A DNA stretch of 30,861 bases, taken from NCBI GenBank assembly GCA_946631535.1, contig CAMPAF010000006.1, forward strand, positions 1 through 30,861, given 5' to 3'. The position numbers and the translations under genes were made by a program. The stretch is from an uncultured Verrucomicrobiota bacterium (lineage in GTDB: Bacteria > Verrucomicrobiota > Kiritimatiellia > RFP12 > UBA1067). Every line of letters begins with the position of its first letter. Position 1 is the first letter of the stretch. This document shows positions 5,842 to 15,491 of the stretch, piece after piece. The notes beneath the pieces are model-generated. The model ran no database searches. It was given only the letters and a program-made list of their open reading frames with translations, and had not been told where the DNA came from.

Positions 5842-8800
5842 TTAGTTCCCGCTCGTCGAATAGGTCTTCAGCCCGAGCTTGATGTCCTTCACGCCCGCGA
5901 AGTCGAGCTCGCCGTCGCGGTCGGAGTCGATGCCGTTGATGAACGTCGAGAGCGCCGCCGCGCGATCCGCGCCGAGCGAGCCGGCGGGAATGATCAGCAG
6001 CCACCTGGTGTTCCAGGCGGAGCGGCCCACGAGGCGCGTACAGTCGAGGGAGTCGTCGTCCGGATCCTTGTCCTTGTCGTCGTAGTAGGCGCGGAACGAC
6101 GGGTGCTTCCTTATCCGCGCGCCAAGGTCGTTGCCGCCCGTGTTGCCGTCGTAGAGCGGCGTCCAGTCGGGATCGTCCAGCTGCGTGGAGCCGATCGCGA
6201 ACGGCGCGGGGATGGTCTGGTCCACCACCTTCCACGAGATCACGGTGCCGGGATCGCCCACGGCGCGCATCCGGTCCTCGCCCACGGGAACTAGGTACAC
6301 GGTCGGAGTCTTCGCGAGCGAGTCGTCGTCGTAGCCCTCGAAGTGGACGCCGGCCGAGGCAATGTGCGTGGCGAAGTAGGTCGGGTCGAGCGCGGCGTCT
6401 CCGCCCGCGAGCGGCTCGCCGAAGAAGTTGTAGCCGTGCAGGATGAAGGAGGAGAACGGGATCACGAGCCCGGGCTCCTTCTGCGCCGTCGATCCGGCGA
6501 GCGGCTGGCAGTAGTGGCGGAACTCTGACAGGCTGTTCAGGTCGGCGACGATGTACTTCCGCAGCTCGGTCCTCCACGCCTTGTCGCCGTCCTCGCCGTC
6601 ATAGATGCGGAAGAGGTCGTGGCGGAGCGAGAACCAGGTGGCGTACGGCTGCGGGTTGTTGATGCCGAGGCGCGGCTTGAGGACGAGCCAGTTGGCGTCC
6701 AGCTCCGCGAGGATCGCGGCGAGGCCGCCGTCGCCCTTCGCGGCGTCGGAGGCGGCGATCGGGTCGCCGTCGTCGTCGAACTCGCCGAGCGTGCGCGCGC
6801 CGACGATGCGTGCGAGGAAGCGCTCGCCGCTCTGGCGGTCCGTGGAAAGGAGACCCGTCTCGTAGTCGTACGCCTGCGCGGCGAGGTAGGCGTACTTCTG
6901 CGCGAGCTCGAACTGCGAAGAGTAGCGCGAAAGCGCGTTGTTGCGCGCGAGGCGGAAGAACATCTCGTTATAGCGCGTCTTTGTGAGCGCGTCCGTCGCC
7001 TGCTGGCGCGCGAGCGTGCGCGTGTCGATCACGCGCTCCGCCTCGGCGATGACCGTCTCGAGCGCGGCCTCGGCCGTCATCATCTCGGCGTAGGCGCCCT
7101 TGCAGGCCCGCGCGGCCTCCAGGACGGCGTTCGCGGCCTCCACGGCGGTGGCGTAGTAGCCGTCGTAGGTGTCCATGTAGTCCATGGTCGCATCCAAGGC
7201 CGCCGCACTGGCTTCAAAGGCGATCTTGCCGGCACGGGCGCTTTCAAGGATGTTCTTCGCCGTGAGTTCCATCTGCTTTTCCACCGTCAATTCGGCCTGT
7301 TCTATACCCCATGTCGCCGCGCTGGCCATCGCCCTCGGATCGATGTTGACGGTCATGCCGGCGCCCTGAATGCCCGGAACCGAGGCCGTCATGTGCTGCC
7401 GCATCTCCGCCGTCAGTTCCCCCATGTATTCGAGCGCGTTGAGCGTCATCTTGCAGGCGGACTCCTGGACGGAGACATAGGTGTCGTAGGCGGTCTTGGA
7501 CGCCGTCAGGAACTGCTTGATGCTATGGAAGACGGCTGACCGCCTGATGACGCCGACCTTGTACTCGAAGGTTGTGTTGGCGACAGCCCAGTTGTCCATC
7601 GACGTCTTGAATCCGCGATAGGCGACGAGGAACTCTCCCATCTTCTGCTGGATCTGCCCTTGGGCACGGCGCTTGCCGGTGACGTTCGCGGGTTTCAGAA
7701 TGATGCCGCTCGCGGACTTTTCGTACTTGAGGGTAATGAAGTCCTGCGTCATCCCGAAGTTGGGAAGAAGAACGGCGAGACCGTCGCGGAACTTGGACAT
7801 GTCGCGGACATAGAGGTTGGTGGTGACCGACTGGACGTCCTCCTTGTCCTTGAGGCCATAGTGCGTCGGCTCCATCCAGGCGTAGTTGATGAGGTCCGGC
7901 CCGTCGTAGCCCTGCGGATAGGTGCCGCCGGGGCCGATGTCGCCCTCGTAGGGGTAGCCGAAGTACTCGATCAGCTTGTTCTTCGCCTCCAGCTCCATCG
8001 TCTCGAGCTGGTTCTCGCGCGAGAACTGCGACTCCTGCATCATGCGCATGTGCGAACCCATGGTCTGCGCCCTGTCGAGCAGCTTGCGGGCGTTCGCGAG
8101 GGCCGTCCCGGCGCGCTCGCGGATCTGCTCGAAGTGCGTCTTCGCATCGTCGCCCTCGCCGATCGGCGTGATGTCGAACGGGATCGCGCCGGTGGAGAGG
8201 CCGAGCGGGTTGAGTCCCGCGTCCATCTGGTCCACCTTCTTCTGGATTGCGGGGATGAGGGAGGCGAGCGAGGCGAGCTCGGGAACGGTCGAGCGGTCGA
8301 TGCGCTTCAGCCCCTCGTCCGTGAAAGCGATCGCGACGCCGCTGGCGACGGCATCGATCCATTCGCCGCCGACCACCCACCACCGGATCGTGTCGTCCGT
8401 CTCGTCGGCAAGAGATGTCGCCTTTGTCTCCGAGATCGTCCGCAGATAGAGCTTCAGGCCGTCCGCTTTCGGGCTCACGCACTCGCGCTTGGCAGCGAGT
8501 TCGTCCATCGACCGCGCCACGCCCTCCCACACGCGCAGCTCGCCGATCTCGCCAGCGTAGCCGTAGCCGAGCTGCACCCAATCCGCGCGCAGCGCGATAG
8601 TGAAGTCGAGGGGCTTCTCCGCCAGGATCGCGCCCGACGCGTCGATGAGCCGCACGACGGGTTCCCCGCCCGTGCACGTCAGCGAGACGAGCGTGTTCGC
8701 GCCGACCGGCACGGTGCCGATCTCCGTGCGGACCTCGTCGCCGATGGGCTCGTAGTCGGTCTTGACGTCCTCAAAATCGTATCGCGCGCTGAGCTCCGCG

Positions 8801-11800
8801 CCGTTGGCCTCGTCGTCCACGTAAGTGCTGATGCGGCACCAGCCGTCCCATTCGGGCGGGTCGTCGAGCGCCGCTGCGGTCAACTCGAAGCCGTCGGGGA
8901 AACCAGTCGGCGCGCCGCTGCCGAGGAATCCACACACCAGAACGGTCTTCCCGTCCGCGATTTCGATCTCGCTGTATGGCGCATCATCCTTTGTGACGAC
9001 TTCGTTCACGTTCGTGTAAAGCCAGTATGTGACGCTGTTCGTCGTGGTCGTCAGCAGCATGTCCTGCCGCGCGACGGAAAGCTTGCCGCCCTCTTCGAGG
9101 ATGACGGCGAACGCCTGGGAGTTGTCGCCCATCATGACCGGCGCCACCTCCTCGCCACCCGTCCCCTCGTCCGGGACGAGCTGGAACTCCACCGTCCACG
9201 TGCCGTTCGTCCGGAGCAAGGGGCCTTCGCCATCATCAAGTTCCATCCAGATTTCGTCCGTCGCCCCGCCCGTGAAGCGGTAGCGCCAGTAGTTGCCGCT
9301 CTTGGGCTGGTCCGGCAGGAGCGCGTTGCCCACGGCCCAGTTGCAGAGCGCTCCGAAGCCGCCGCGCGAGGCCCACTCGCCGTAGCCGAAGTTCCGGGTC
9401 TTGTCGCTGTCGAGATAGCCTGCGCCGGACGCGCCGCCGTTGTCGCGGTACGCTTTGCGCGCCGTGCGGTCCACCGTCTCGGCCGCGACCTTGGCCACGT
9501 TGTACGCGGCCTTCGCGAACTGCGCCTCGTCGTAGTAGTCCACGTTCACCACCGCGTCCGCCACCGTCATCTCGCCCATCGCGGGCTCGCCCCACGTGAA
9601 GTGCGGGTTGCGGAGGAGGCGGTAGTAGCCCGAAAGCGCGGAGAGGTAGTGGCCGTAGGCGTCGCCGTGTCCCTGCGGGAACATGTCCGCCGCGTCGTTC
9701 TCGTCGATCACGCCCTTGTTGTTGCCGCTGATGTCATAGTTGACGGCATACGCGACCTCGCCCGCCGTGATGCCCTTCGTGAAGTTCCACACGAGGCGGT
9801 TGTAGTAGGGCGAGATGTGCGTGGAGGGCGCGTTGTCGCCGCTGCGGCCGCGCAGAAGCGCGAGCTCCTCGTCGAGAAGCGTCGGCACCTGGTTGTCGAA
9901 CGCGAAGAGCGTCGACGAGAGTGCGCCGTAGTCCAGCTCGAAACCCGTCATCTCGACGTTGTTGAAGTTCGCGCCGAAGCCGATCGTCGGGTTCAGGGCA
10001 TCCGTCCACGCCTCGTCGCCGAGCGTGTTGTAGAGGTCCGCGAGGCGGGCCACCGCAAGCTGGAGCTGCTTGTTCGCGTCCGCGTCGTCGATGCCCATCT
10101 GGAGCGACATCGACTCCGCCTTCGAGAGCAGCGTCTCGTAGAGCTGGATGAGGCCCACGGACGCGAGGTTGTCGTTGTTGAGCGCGATGTCGCCCTCGTA
10201 GGGCTTGCCGGCCTGGCGGATCATGGAGACGGGCGTCTCGGCCTCGTTCTCCGCGAGGTCGCGCATCCGCTGCGCGAACGGCGTGACGTTATTGAGGACG
10301 CGCTGCACCCACCCTTCCGCGAGCGCGGGAGGGTCGGTCCATTCGCTCCAGGCGTAGCCCATTGCGGCGTAGGCGGGCGAGTTGGTGTCCGCCGCGCGGT
10401 AGCGCACGGCATAGTAGGTGTTCACCATGTTGGCGAGCGTGTCTCCCTGATGCCCGATCGTGAAGCGCGTGAGGCCGACGGTCGGCTCGAACTTCGCCGT
10501 GTACTCGCCGTCGAAGTCGGTCGGCACGGAGCCGTCGGCGTGCGGGCGGCACTTCCGCCACTCGAACACGTACTGCTCCGGCCCGCCGGCGAACGATTCA
10601 CCGTAGATGATCGAAAGCTGCTGCGAAAGGAGGTTGAGCGGATCCTCGCGCGTGACGACGCGGCCCGTGTAGTACTTCGGGACGACCTTGACGAGGTGCA
10701 TCGAGATCGGGTCGCCCTGCGCGACGTTCATGAGCTCGTTCGTGGCGTCGTTCTCGATGAGCGTCACGTAGTTCGTCGCGCCCATCGTGAAGAGCGCGTA
10801 GTGGTCGCGCGGCGAATAGACGATGCGGTCCTCGTTCGCGGAGACGGTCTTGTGGACGCTTGGAAGGACGGCGTTCGTCGCGAGCGCGGCGATGGCGTTC
10901 TGCCAGGCGGTCTTGCCGGCGGCGGAGGCGGTCGAGTCGAGAAGCGACGAGAGGACCTTGCGCTCCGAGTCGTTCAGCACGTTCACGTGCAGGAGCGAGG
11001 CGCCCGCCGAATTGTCCTCCATCTCGCCTTCGAGCTTCAGGCAGCGCGTGACGTCCGCAGTCGTGTCGAGGTAGAAACGCTTGGAGATGGACGGCGGCAG
11101 CCCGTCGAACGTCCAGCGCCCCTTGCGCAGGGTTCCGTTCCCGCCCGCGCCCTGCTTGATGCCGAGGTCGGCGATCGCGTCCGCGACGGTCGCGTATGTC
11201 GTCTTCGGGAATCCGCTCGTCTGCGCCACGGTGGGGTCGAACAGCACCGCCGTCGCGTCGCGCGCCGCGTCGGTCGCGGGCCACACCACGCCCACGGACT
11301 TGCAGTTCCACACCTCCGGCAGGCCCGACGCCGCCACGGTGAGCGTGCGACCGATCTCGATTTCGGGAACTGCGTCCGGCCACTTCACGCGCCATCTCCA
11401 CGGATACGGCATTGCGGACAGGACCGACGGGGAGTCCGGCAGGCCGCCGAGGAGCGAAAGCCAAGGGATCGCCGTCCCGACGGCAGGCCAGTTCGCCCGG
11501 TCGATCGAAGGGAACGCAAACCCGTCCTGCATGCGGTAGTACATGCGCATCGTCGCCGTGCCGGCGGCGCGCGCCCAGAGCTGTTCCTTGCGGTCGCGGA
11601 ACGCGGGCGCCGTCGCCACAGGCTCGTCCCACGAATCCTGCGGGCACCACGGATCGTCGAAGAAGTCGATCGGGTGCGGACCGGGGAACGCCTTGCCCGC
11701 CACGCAGTCGGCGGCGAGTTCGGGATAGACGCTGTTCGTGACCGCCACTTCGAACCACTGCATCGCCTTGCGCCCGCCCTTCACGTACTCCACGAGCACG

Positions 11801-14472
11801 CCCGGCGCGGAACTGCCCTCCGTGTTGAGGTCTGCGCGGAGCGCCCACGCCACGTAGCCGCCCGACCCCGCGCGTACGATGGCGTGCTCCTCGTTCGGAT
11901 TGTAGCCGGTCGCATCCGGGTCGTTCTGCACGTAGACCTTCGGCGAAGCGTCCGCGTCCGACGTGACCACGCCCGTTCCGAGCGCGGGCGGACCGTTCTC
12001 CTCCATCAGGCAGCCCGTGGCGGTGCAGCGGGTGCCGACGACCTTGTCGGTGAAGGTGCGCGCGTCCGTTCCAGTGACATTGAGGTCGGTCCCCTCGACG
12101 AACGTGAAGCAGCCGGTGAGGTGGTTCTCTCGGCCCGAATGCGCTTTGAGCATTTCCGCCTTGATTTCGTCGTCCGCGAGAGCCTTGTTCCAGAAGAGGA
12201 CTTCGCCGACCGTCGCGCCGTCGGCGGCCGAGAAGTAGTCGAACTTGCCGATGGCGGCGGCTTCGACATTCGCGAGCATCGTGCCGAACGTGTTGCCGTA
12301 TGAGGTGACAAGCCGGCCGTCGATCAGGACGTCGGTATTGGACGAATTGGCGCGCAGCGCGACGTGAACCCACCCGTTGAGGTCTCCGGATACCGGGAAC
12401 AACTCGTAGTTGTCGGTCGAACCGCCGCGCAGGTTGACGAAATTCACGTTCCACCGGGAGCCCACCTTCAGGAGGCCGACATAGACGCGCGGCTTGCTCC
12501 AGTTCTCGCCCGTTCCGCGAAGCCCGATGACGGCGGCCGTTTCGATGATGTCGTCATGGGCGTCGGGGAGCTTCACCCAGAACATGACCGTGCCGCCGTC
12601 GCTCTCGTCGAAGTACTTGCGCGCGGGGAGCGATGCGGACGAAGCGGAGTCCGAAAGATAAAGTGCGGCGTTGTGCGAGAACACCGACTCGCTCGCGGAG
12701 CCAAGCTGCGAGGCGATGACGATCTGCGGCGTCTCGCCGGCCTGGGGCCAGCGAACGGAATAGACTTGCGGGAGCGTCGGAATCTCAAGCGGCTTCGGCA
12801 TCCCCGTCTCCTGCACCGTGGTGTTCCACCAGACCTCGATGCGGGGAGCGGGAAATGGGGAATGGGGAACGGGATTGGCAGAGACGGCATAGATGACGGA
12901 CTCGTACTTATTCGTGTCGGCGGAAGTCTCGTCGGCGGCGTCGGCCGCGTTGTCTGGCTTTGGAGCCGCGTAGAGGTTCGGGTTCCACACGGGGTCGGAC
13001 GCAGCCTCGTAGATGTAGCCCGGGCTCGACGGATCGCACTTCGGCGCAAACCCAGGCGCCGTTCCGGCCACGCTGCCCCCGCGTAGCTGCAGCTCGTACC
13101 CCACGCGAATCTCCTCCGGCTCAAGCGTGAAATAGTCCGTGTTCGTCCGGAGAATGGAATGGATCGGAACGAACCAGATGTTGTCGTCCGCGACGAGCTT
13201 CAGGAGCGACCACCCCTCGCCGAGCGTGTTGAACGTGCCGTCTGTCGCGACGGCGCGAGCATGCCCTTCGGGCTCCTGGTAGCTCATCAAGGTGGCGGCG
13301 TAGTCGGACGGCACGTAGATCGGGCGTCCCCCGCCATTGTCGCCGCGCACGAAGACGGTGGCGTCCGCCGGCCAGTCGCATTCGTACTGGTCCAGCTCGA
13401 ACGGCCAGCTCACCTCCATCTCGTCCGTCTCCATCCAGTAGACCTCCATGTTCCAGGGGCAGTCCTTCGTGGGACGGAGCGGATAGACGTTGCCGTGCTT
13501 GGGGCTGTAGGAGTACCGCCCCTGGTGCTGGTAGTACCAGTCGCCCCGGTTGTCGGAAGGCTGCACGTACGTGGGGCGGGCGCGAAGCCCCGACACGTCA
13601 TAGCCGCGTCCGTCGGGCTTCAAGGCGCGTCCGATCTCGCCCTTCAGCCGGTTCACCACGGGACGGCACACCTCGACGACCTGCACGTGCAGAAGACGGT
13701 CGAACGTGCCCGTGTCGTAATAGGCCATGACGGCCTGGCCCTGCAACTGTCCGTAGGCGTAGAGCGTCTTTGAGGACGGATCGAGGAAAAGTCCGCTCAC
13801 GACCTTGTTCGTGATGACCGTCGTGATGCCGCCGGCGGAGTTGGTGACGCTCCCGTATCGGATGGTCAGCAGCTCCTCGTTGCCGAAGAACTTGACGAAC
13901 CGTCCCGAAAGGTCGACGCCGGGGCTGTTGTACGGGTAGTCCGTCCAGTAGATGCGCCGCGGACGTCCCGAACAGGAGAGCGAGATAGTGTAGGTCATCG
14001 GACGGCTCGCGCCGCCGTGGAGCATCCACGTGAAGGACACTGTGCCGCCCTTCACGGCGAACACGCGTTTCCCGTCCTCGTCGAAGATGAACATGGCGCG
14101 CTCGGCGTCGGGGCGTGCGAGGTAGGCGGCGTAGGTGGCCGCCCAGTCCACGCCCTCGGGCGGCTCGATGACGTCCGCGAGGTAGTAATCGGGCTTGGCG
14201 CGCTCAAACGGGAATCCCGCCTCGGCAGAGGCGAGTTCCAGCCTGGGCGCATCGATGTCGACGACGCGCGAGACGCCGCCCGTCGTCGCGGCGATCGACG
14301 CCGCCGCGAAGTTCGCATTGGCGGAGAGCCACGCGTTGGAGGCGGCGTCCGACGAGATGTACATCGTCGGCGCGCCCGGCACGCCAAGCACATACGTGGG
14401 GTTCTCCGCCCGCGCCGGGCCGGCCGCGCCTGCAACGGCCACCGCCATCATCAGCAAGAGCAATCGTCTCAT
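5842..14472 (-). CDS. Giant secreted protein (2876 aa) with two LamG-like regions and long helical domain
   Basis: A single uninterrupted 2876-residue frame starting MRRLLLLMMAVAVAGAAGPARA, a clear Sec signal peptide. Residues ~610-770 look like a LamG/concanavalin jellyroll (GGTVMFWVKLP, GWVHVALRANSSNTDVLIDG, VGEVLFWNKALADDEI). A second such region is at ~1740-2000 (WTVEFQLVPDEG ... GEIGELRVWEGVARSMDEL). Between and after them are alpha-rich blocks: ~1390-1690, and ~2260-2580 with Ala/Glu-rich likely coiled coil. A PYEGDI motif recurs near 1420 and 2171, each beside a helical stretch. The C-terminus has conserved-looking beta segments (RLVGRSAWNTRWLLIIPAG) and a Ca-loop-like DSDRDGELDF just before the end. 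I recall similar C-termini in large LamG proteins of Verrucomicrobia/Planctomycetes but cannot confirm it here. AAGGA overlaps the upstream stop. No catalytic motif was recognised; adhesion or surface-layer function is inference. Confidence 0.85.
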   Translation of the reverse strand: MRRLLLLMMAVAVAGAAGPARAENPTYVLGVPGAPTMYISSDAASNAWLSANANFAAASIAATTGGVSRVVDIDAPRLELASAEAGFPFERAKPDYYLADVIEPPEGVDWAATYAAYLARPDAERAMFIFDEDGKRVFAVKGGTVSFTWMLHGGASRPMTYTISLSCSGRPRRIYWTDYPYNSPGVDLSGRFVKFFGNEELLTIRYGSVTNSAGGITTVITNKVVSGLFLDPSSKTLYAYGQLQGQAVMAYYDTGTFDRLLHVQVVEVCRPVVNRLKGEIGRALKPDGRGYDVSGLRARPTYVQPSDNRGDWYYQHQGRYSYSPKHGNVYPLRPTKDCPWNMEVYWMETDEMEVSWPFELDQYECDWPADATVFVRGDNGGGRPIYVPSDYAATLMSYQEPEGHARAVATDGTFNTLGEGWSLLKLVADDNIWFVPIHSILRTNTDYFTLEPEEIRVGYELQLRGGSVAGTAPGFAPKCDPSSPGYIYEAASDPVWNPNLYAAPKPDNAADAADETSADTNKYESVIYAVSANPVPHSPFPAPRIEVWWNTTVQETGMPKPLEIPTLPQVYSVRWPQAGETPQIVIASQLGSASESVFSHNAALYLSDSASSASLPARKYFDESDGGTVMFWVKLPDAHDDIIETAAVIGLRGTGENWSKPRVYVGLLKVGSRWNVNFVNLRGGSTDNYELFPVSGDLNGWVHVALRANSSNTDVLIDGRLVTSYGNTFGTMLANVEAAAIGKFDYFSAADGATVGEVLFWNKALADDEIKAEMLKAHSGRENHLTGCFTFVEGTDLNVTGTDARTFTDKVVGTRCTATGCLMEENGPPALGTGVVTSDADASPKVYVQNDPDATGYNPNEEHAIVRAGSGGYVAWALRADLNTEGSSAPGVLVEYVKGGRKAMQWFEVAVTNSVYPELAADCVAGKAFPGPHPIDFFDDPWCPQDSWDEPVATAPAFRDRKEQLWARAAGTATMRMYYRMQDGFAFPSIDRANWPAVGTAIPWLSLLGGLPDSPSVLSAMPYPWRWRVKWPDAVPEIEIGRTLTVAASGLPEVWNCKSVGVVWPATDAARDATAVLFDPTVAQTSGFPKTTYATVADAIADLGIKQGAGGNGTLRKGRWTFDGLPPSISKRFYLDTTADVTRCLKLEGEMEDNSAGASLLHVNVLNDSERKVLSSLLDSTASAAGKTAWQNAIAALATNAVLPSVHKTVSANEDRIVYSPRDHYALFTMGATNYVTLIENDATNELMNVAQGDPISMHLVKVVPKYYTGRVVTREDPLNLLSQQLSIIYGESFAGGPEQYVFEWRKCRPHADGSVPTDFDGEYTAKFEPTVGLTRFTIGHQGDTLANMVNTYYAVRYRAADTNSPAYAAMGYAWSEWTDPPALAEGWVQRVLNNVTPFAQRMRDLAENEAETPVSMIRQAGKPYEGDIALNNDNLASVGLIQLYETLLSKAESMSLQMGIDDADANKQLQLAVARLADLYNTLGDEAWTDALNPTIGFGANFNNVEMTGFELDYGALSSTLFAFDNQVPTLLDEELALLRGRSGDNAPSTHISPYYNRLVWNFTKGITAGEVAYAVNYDISGNNKGVIDENDAADMFPQGHGDAYGHYLSALSGYYRLLRNPHFTWGEPAMGEMTVADAVVNVDYYDEAQFAKAAYNVAKVAAETVDRTARKAYRDNGGASGAGYLDSDKTRNFGYGEWASRGGFGALCNWAVGNALLPDQPKSGNYWRYRFTGGATDEIWMELDDGEGPLLRTNGTWTVEFQLVPDEGTGGEEVAPVMMGDNSQAFAVILEEGGKLSVARQDMLLTTTTNSVTYWLYTNVNEVVTKDDAPYSEIEIADGKTVLVCGFLGSGAPTGFPDGFELTAAALDDPPEWDGWCRISTYVDDEANGAELSARYDFEDVKTDYEPIGDEVRTEIGTVPVGANTLVSLTCTGGEPVVRLIDASGAILAEKPLDFTIALRADWVQLGYGYAGEIGELRVWEGVARSMDELAAKRECVSPKADGLKLYLRTISETKATSLADETDDTIRWWVVGGEWIDAVASGVAIAFTDEGLKRIDRSTVPELASLASLIPAIQKKVDQMDAGLNPLGLSTGAIPFDITPIGEGDDAKTHFEQIRERAGTALANARKLLDRAQTMGSHMRMMQESQFSRENQLETMELEAKNKLIEYFGYPYEGDIGPGGTYPQGYDGPDLINYAWMEPTHYGLKDKEDVQSVTTNLYVRDMSKFRDGLAVLLPNFGMTQDFITLKYEKSASGIILKPANVTGKRRAQGQIQQKMGEFLVAYRGFKTSMDNWAVANTTFEYKVGVIRRSAVFHSIKQFLTASKTAYDTYVSVQESACKMTLNALEYMGELTAEMRQHMTASVPGIQGAGMTVNIDPRAMASAATWGIEQAELTVEKQMELTAKNILESARAGKIAFEASAAALDATMDYMDTYDGYYATAVEAANAVLEAARACKGAYAEMMTAEAALETVIAEAERVIDTRTLARQQATDALTKTRYNEMFFRLARNNALSRYSSQFELAQKYAYLAAQAYDYETGLLSTDRQSGERFLARIVGARTLGEFDDDGDPIAASDAAKGDGGLAAILAELDANWLVLKPRLGINNPQPYATWFSLRHDLFRIYDGEDGDKAWRTELRKYIVADLNSLSEFRHYCQPLAGSTAQKEPGLVIPFSSFILHGYNFFGEPLAGGDAALDPTYFATHIASAGVHFEGYDDDSLAKTPTVYLVPVGEDRMRAVGDPGTVISWKVVDQTIPAPFAIGSTQLDDPDWTPLYDGNTGGNDLGARIRKHPSFRAYYDDKDKDPDDDSLDCTRLVGRSAWNTRWLLIIPAGSLGADRAAALSTFINGIDSDRDGELDFAGVKDIKLGLKTYSTSGN
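12843..12877. repeat. Heptanucleotide tandem array (GGGGAAT type) inside the giant gene
   Basis: The plus strand reads GGGGAGC, GGGAAAT, GGGGAAT, GGGGAAC, GGGATTG in five consecutive 7-base units. It lies in coding sequence (around residues 533-544) and encodes a Pro-rich linker (NPVPHSPFPAP) just before the first LamG-like region. Base use differs clearly from the surrounding gene. Confidence 0.75.
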
Positions 14473-14484
14473 CGGTGGCGATCC

Positions 14485-15477
14485 TTACTTGACGCGCATG
14501 ATGAAGCAGATCGCGTAGTACGGCGGGCGGTTCTCGTGCGACTGGCCACCGCCGGCCGATTGGGTCGTCTTCGGATCGTTTTGGTTTTCATCGCCCTTGT
14601 TGACGCTATAGAAACTCCGCTGGTCCTTCCACGAGGCGGCGAGGTCGTACGATTTGAATTTCATGTTGTGGGTGTGCGAGGGCATCTCGGCGACCGTCAG
14701 CGTGTGCTTCTTCTCGCCGCCCGTCTTGCCGACGGAGTTGTAGTCGGAATCGGCGGGATCGTAGCCTACGATGAAACGTCCCTTGAGGTCGGGCGTGGTC
14801 TTTCCGTTCGAGGTCTGGCCGTTGCAGAGCGCCCATCCGTCCGGCACGTTGCTCGCCGAGCCGCTCCACATGATGATGCCGCCCACCGGAATCGTGCCAT
14901 AGCCCGAGAGCGACCCGCTCGTGCCCACCGAGACGCCGCCGTTCACCACCAAGCTCGACGCCTCAAGCGCGGGCACAGTTACCTGGCCACCCGTCACCTC
15001 CAGCCCGCCCTTCAGCGTCGTCTTGCCCTCCACCGTGAACGCGCCGCTCGCCGATGCGGCGTCCGACGCATGGATTGCGTACGGCACCGCGAGCAGCGCC
15101 TGTCGCGGCGAGATCTCGCCGGAGGAGTTGTCCACCGTGAGGCCGATGTAGAGCGTGGTGCCGGCGTTCTGCGCGAGGATGGACGCGAGCCCGGTCGAGG
15201 GCACGCCATTGATCTCGCTGCCCGCCGCGTCCGTGAGCGCCGTGTTGAAGAGGCCGTTGCCGTCCAGAAGCACGCTGTACGCCCGACCCCAGAGCGCGTT
15301 GGCACCCGTGGGGCTGTCGTAGATGCGGAACTCGATGGTGCGGTTCCTGTTCGCCGGCGTCGCACCGCCCACCTCCTTGATGACGCCCTGGTAGGTGAAC
15401 GCGGCTCCAGCCGCGGCACAGCTAAAGGTCGCACCCGTCGCGACCGCGAGAATGATTCCGATGACGAGCTTCTTCAT
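14485..15477 (-). CDS. Secreted tail-collar-domain protein
   Basis: A 330-aa protein with signal peptide MKKLVIGIILAVATGATFSC(AAAGA). The first domain (about 27-150) has the common exported-protein pattern FTYQG ... ALWGRAYSV ... NGLFNTAL ... LYIGLTVD ... SPRQALLAVPYAIHA. A short beta/linker region follows, then a phage tail collar domain (about 200-330): PVGGIIMWSG, VPDGWALCNGQ, TPDLKGRFIVGYD, the THTH-like MPSHTHNMKF and the terminal ENRPPYYAICFIMRVK. Collar domains occur in tail fibres and in bacterial surface proteins; here the signal peptide and the absence of phage genes point to a cell-surface role. The start at 15477 is chosen over an in-frame ATG at 15564 because AAGGA lies 8 bases upstream, the signal peptide begins there, and the longer form would overlap the preceding lipoprotein gene. 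The giant gene follows after 12 bases. Confidence 0.85.
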   Translation of the reverse strand: MKKLVIGIILAVATGATFSCAAAGAAFTYQGVIKEVGGATPANRNRTIEFRIYDSPTGANALWGRAYSVLLDGNGLFNTALTDAAGSEINGVPSTGLASILAQNAGTTLYIGLTVDNSSGEISPRQALLAVPYAIHASDAASASGAFTVEGKTTLKGGLEVTGGQVTVPALEASSLVVNGGVSVGTSGSLSGYGTIPVGGIIMWSGSASNVPDGWALCNGQTSNGKTTPDLKGRFIVGYDPADSDYNSVGKTGGEKKHTLTVAEMPSHTHNMKFKSYDLAASWKDQRSFYSVNKGDENQNDPKTTQSAGGGQSHENRPPYYAICFIMRVK

Positions 15478-15491
15478 TGCGGTGTTCCTTG

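Noticed and set aside
7660..12303. A 1547-codon open frame on the plus strand
   Set aside because: It is antisense to the giant gene, is very rich in Arg/His/Val with no domain or signal, and is explained by GC-rich codon use on the opposite strand.
14485..15477. Prophage remnant indicated by the tail collar domain
   Set aside because: The protein has a signal peptide, sits in an operon of exported proteins, and no other phage genes are present.
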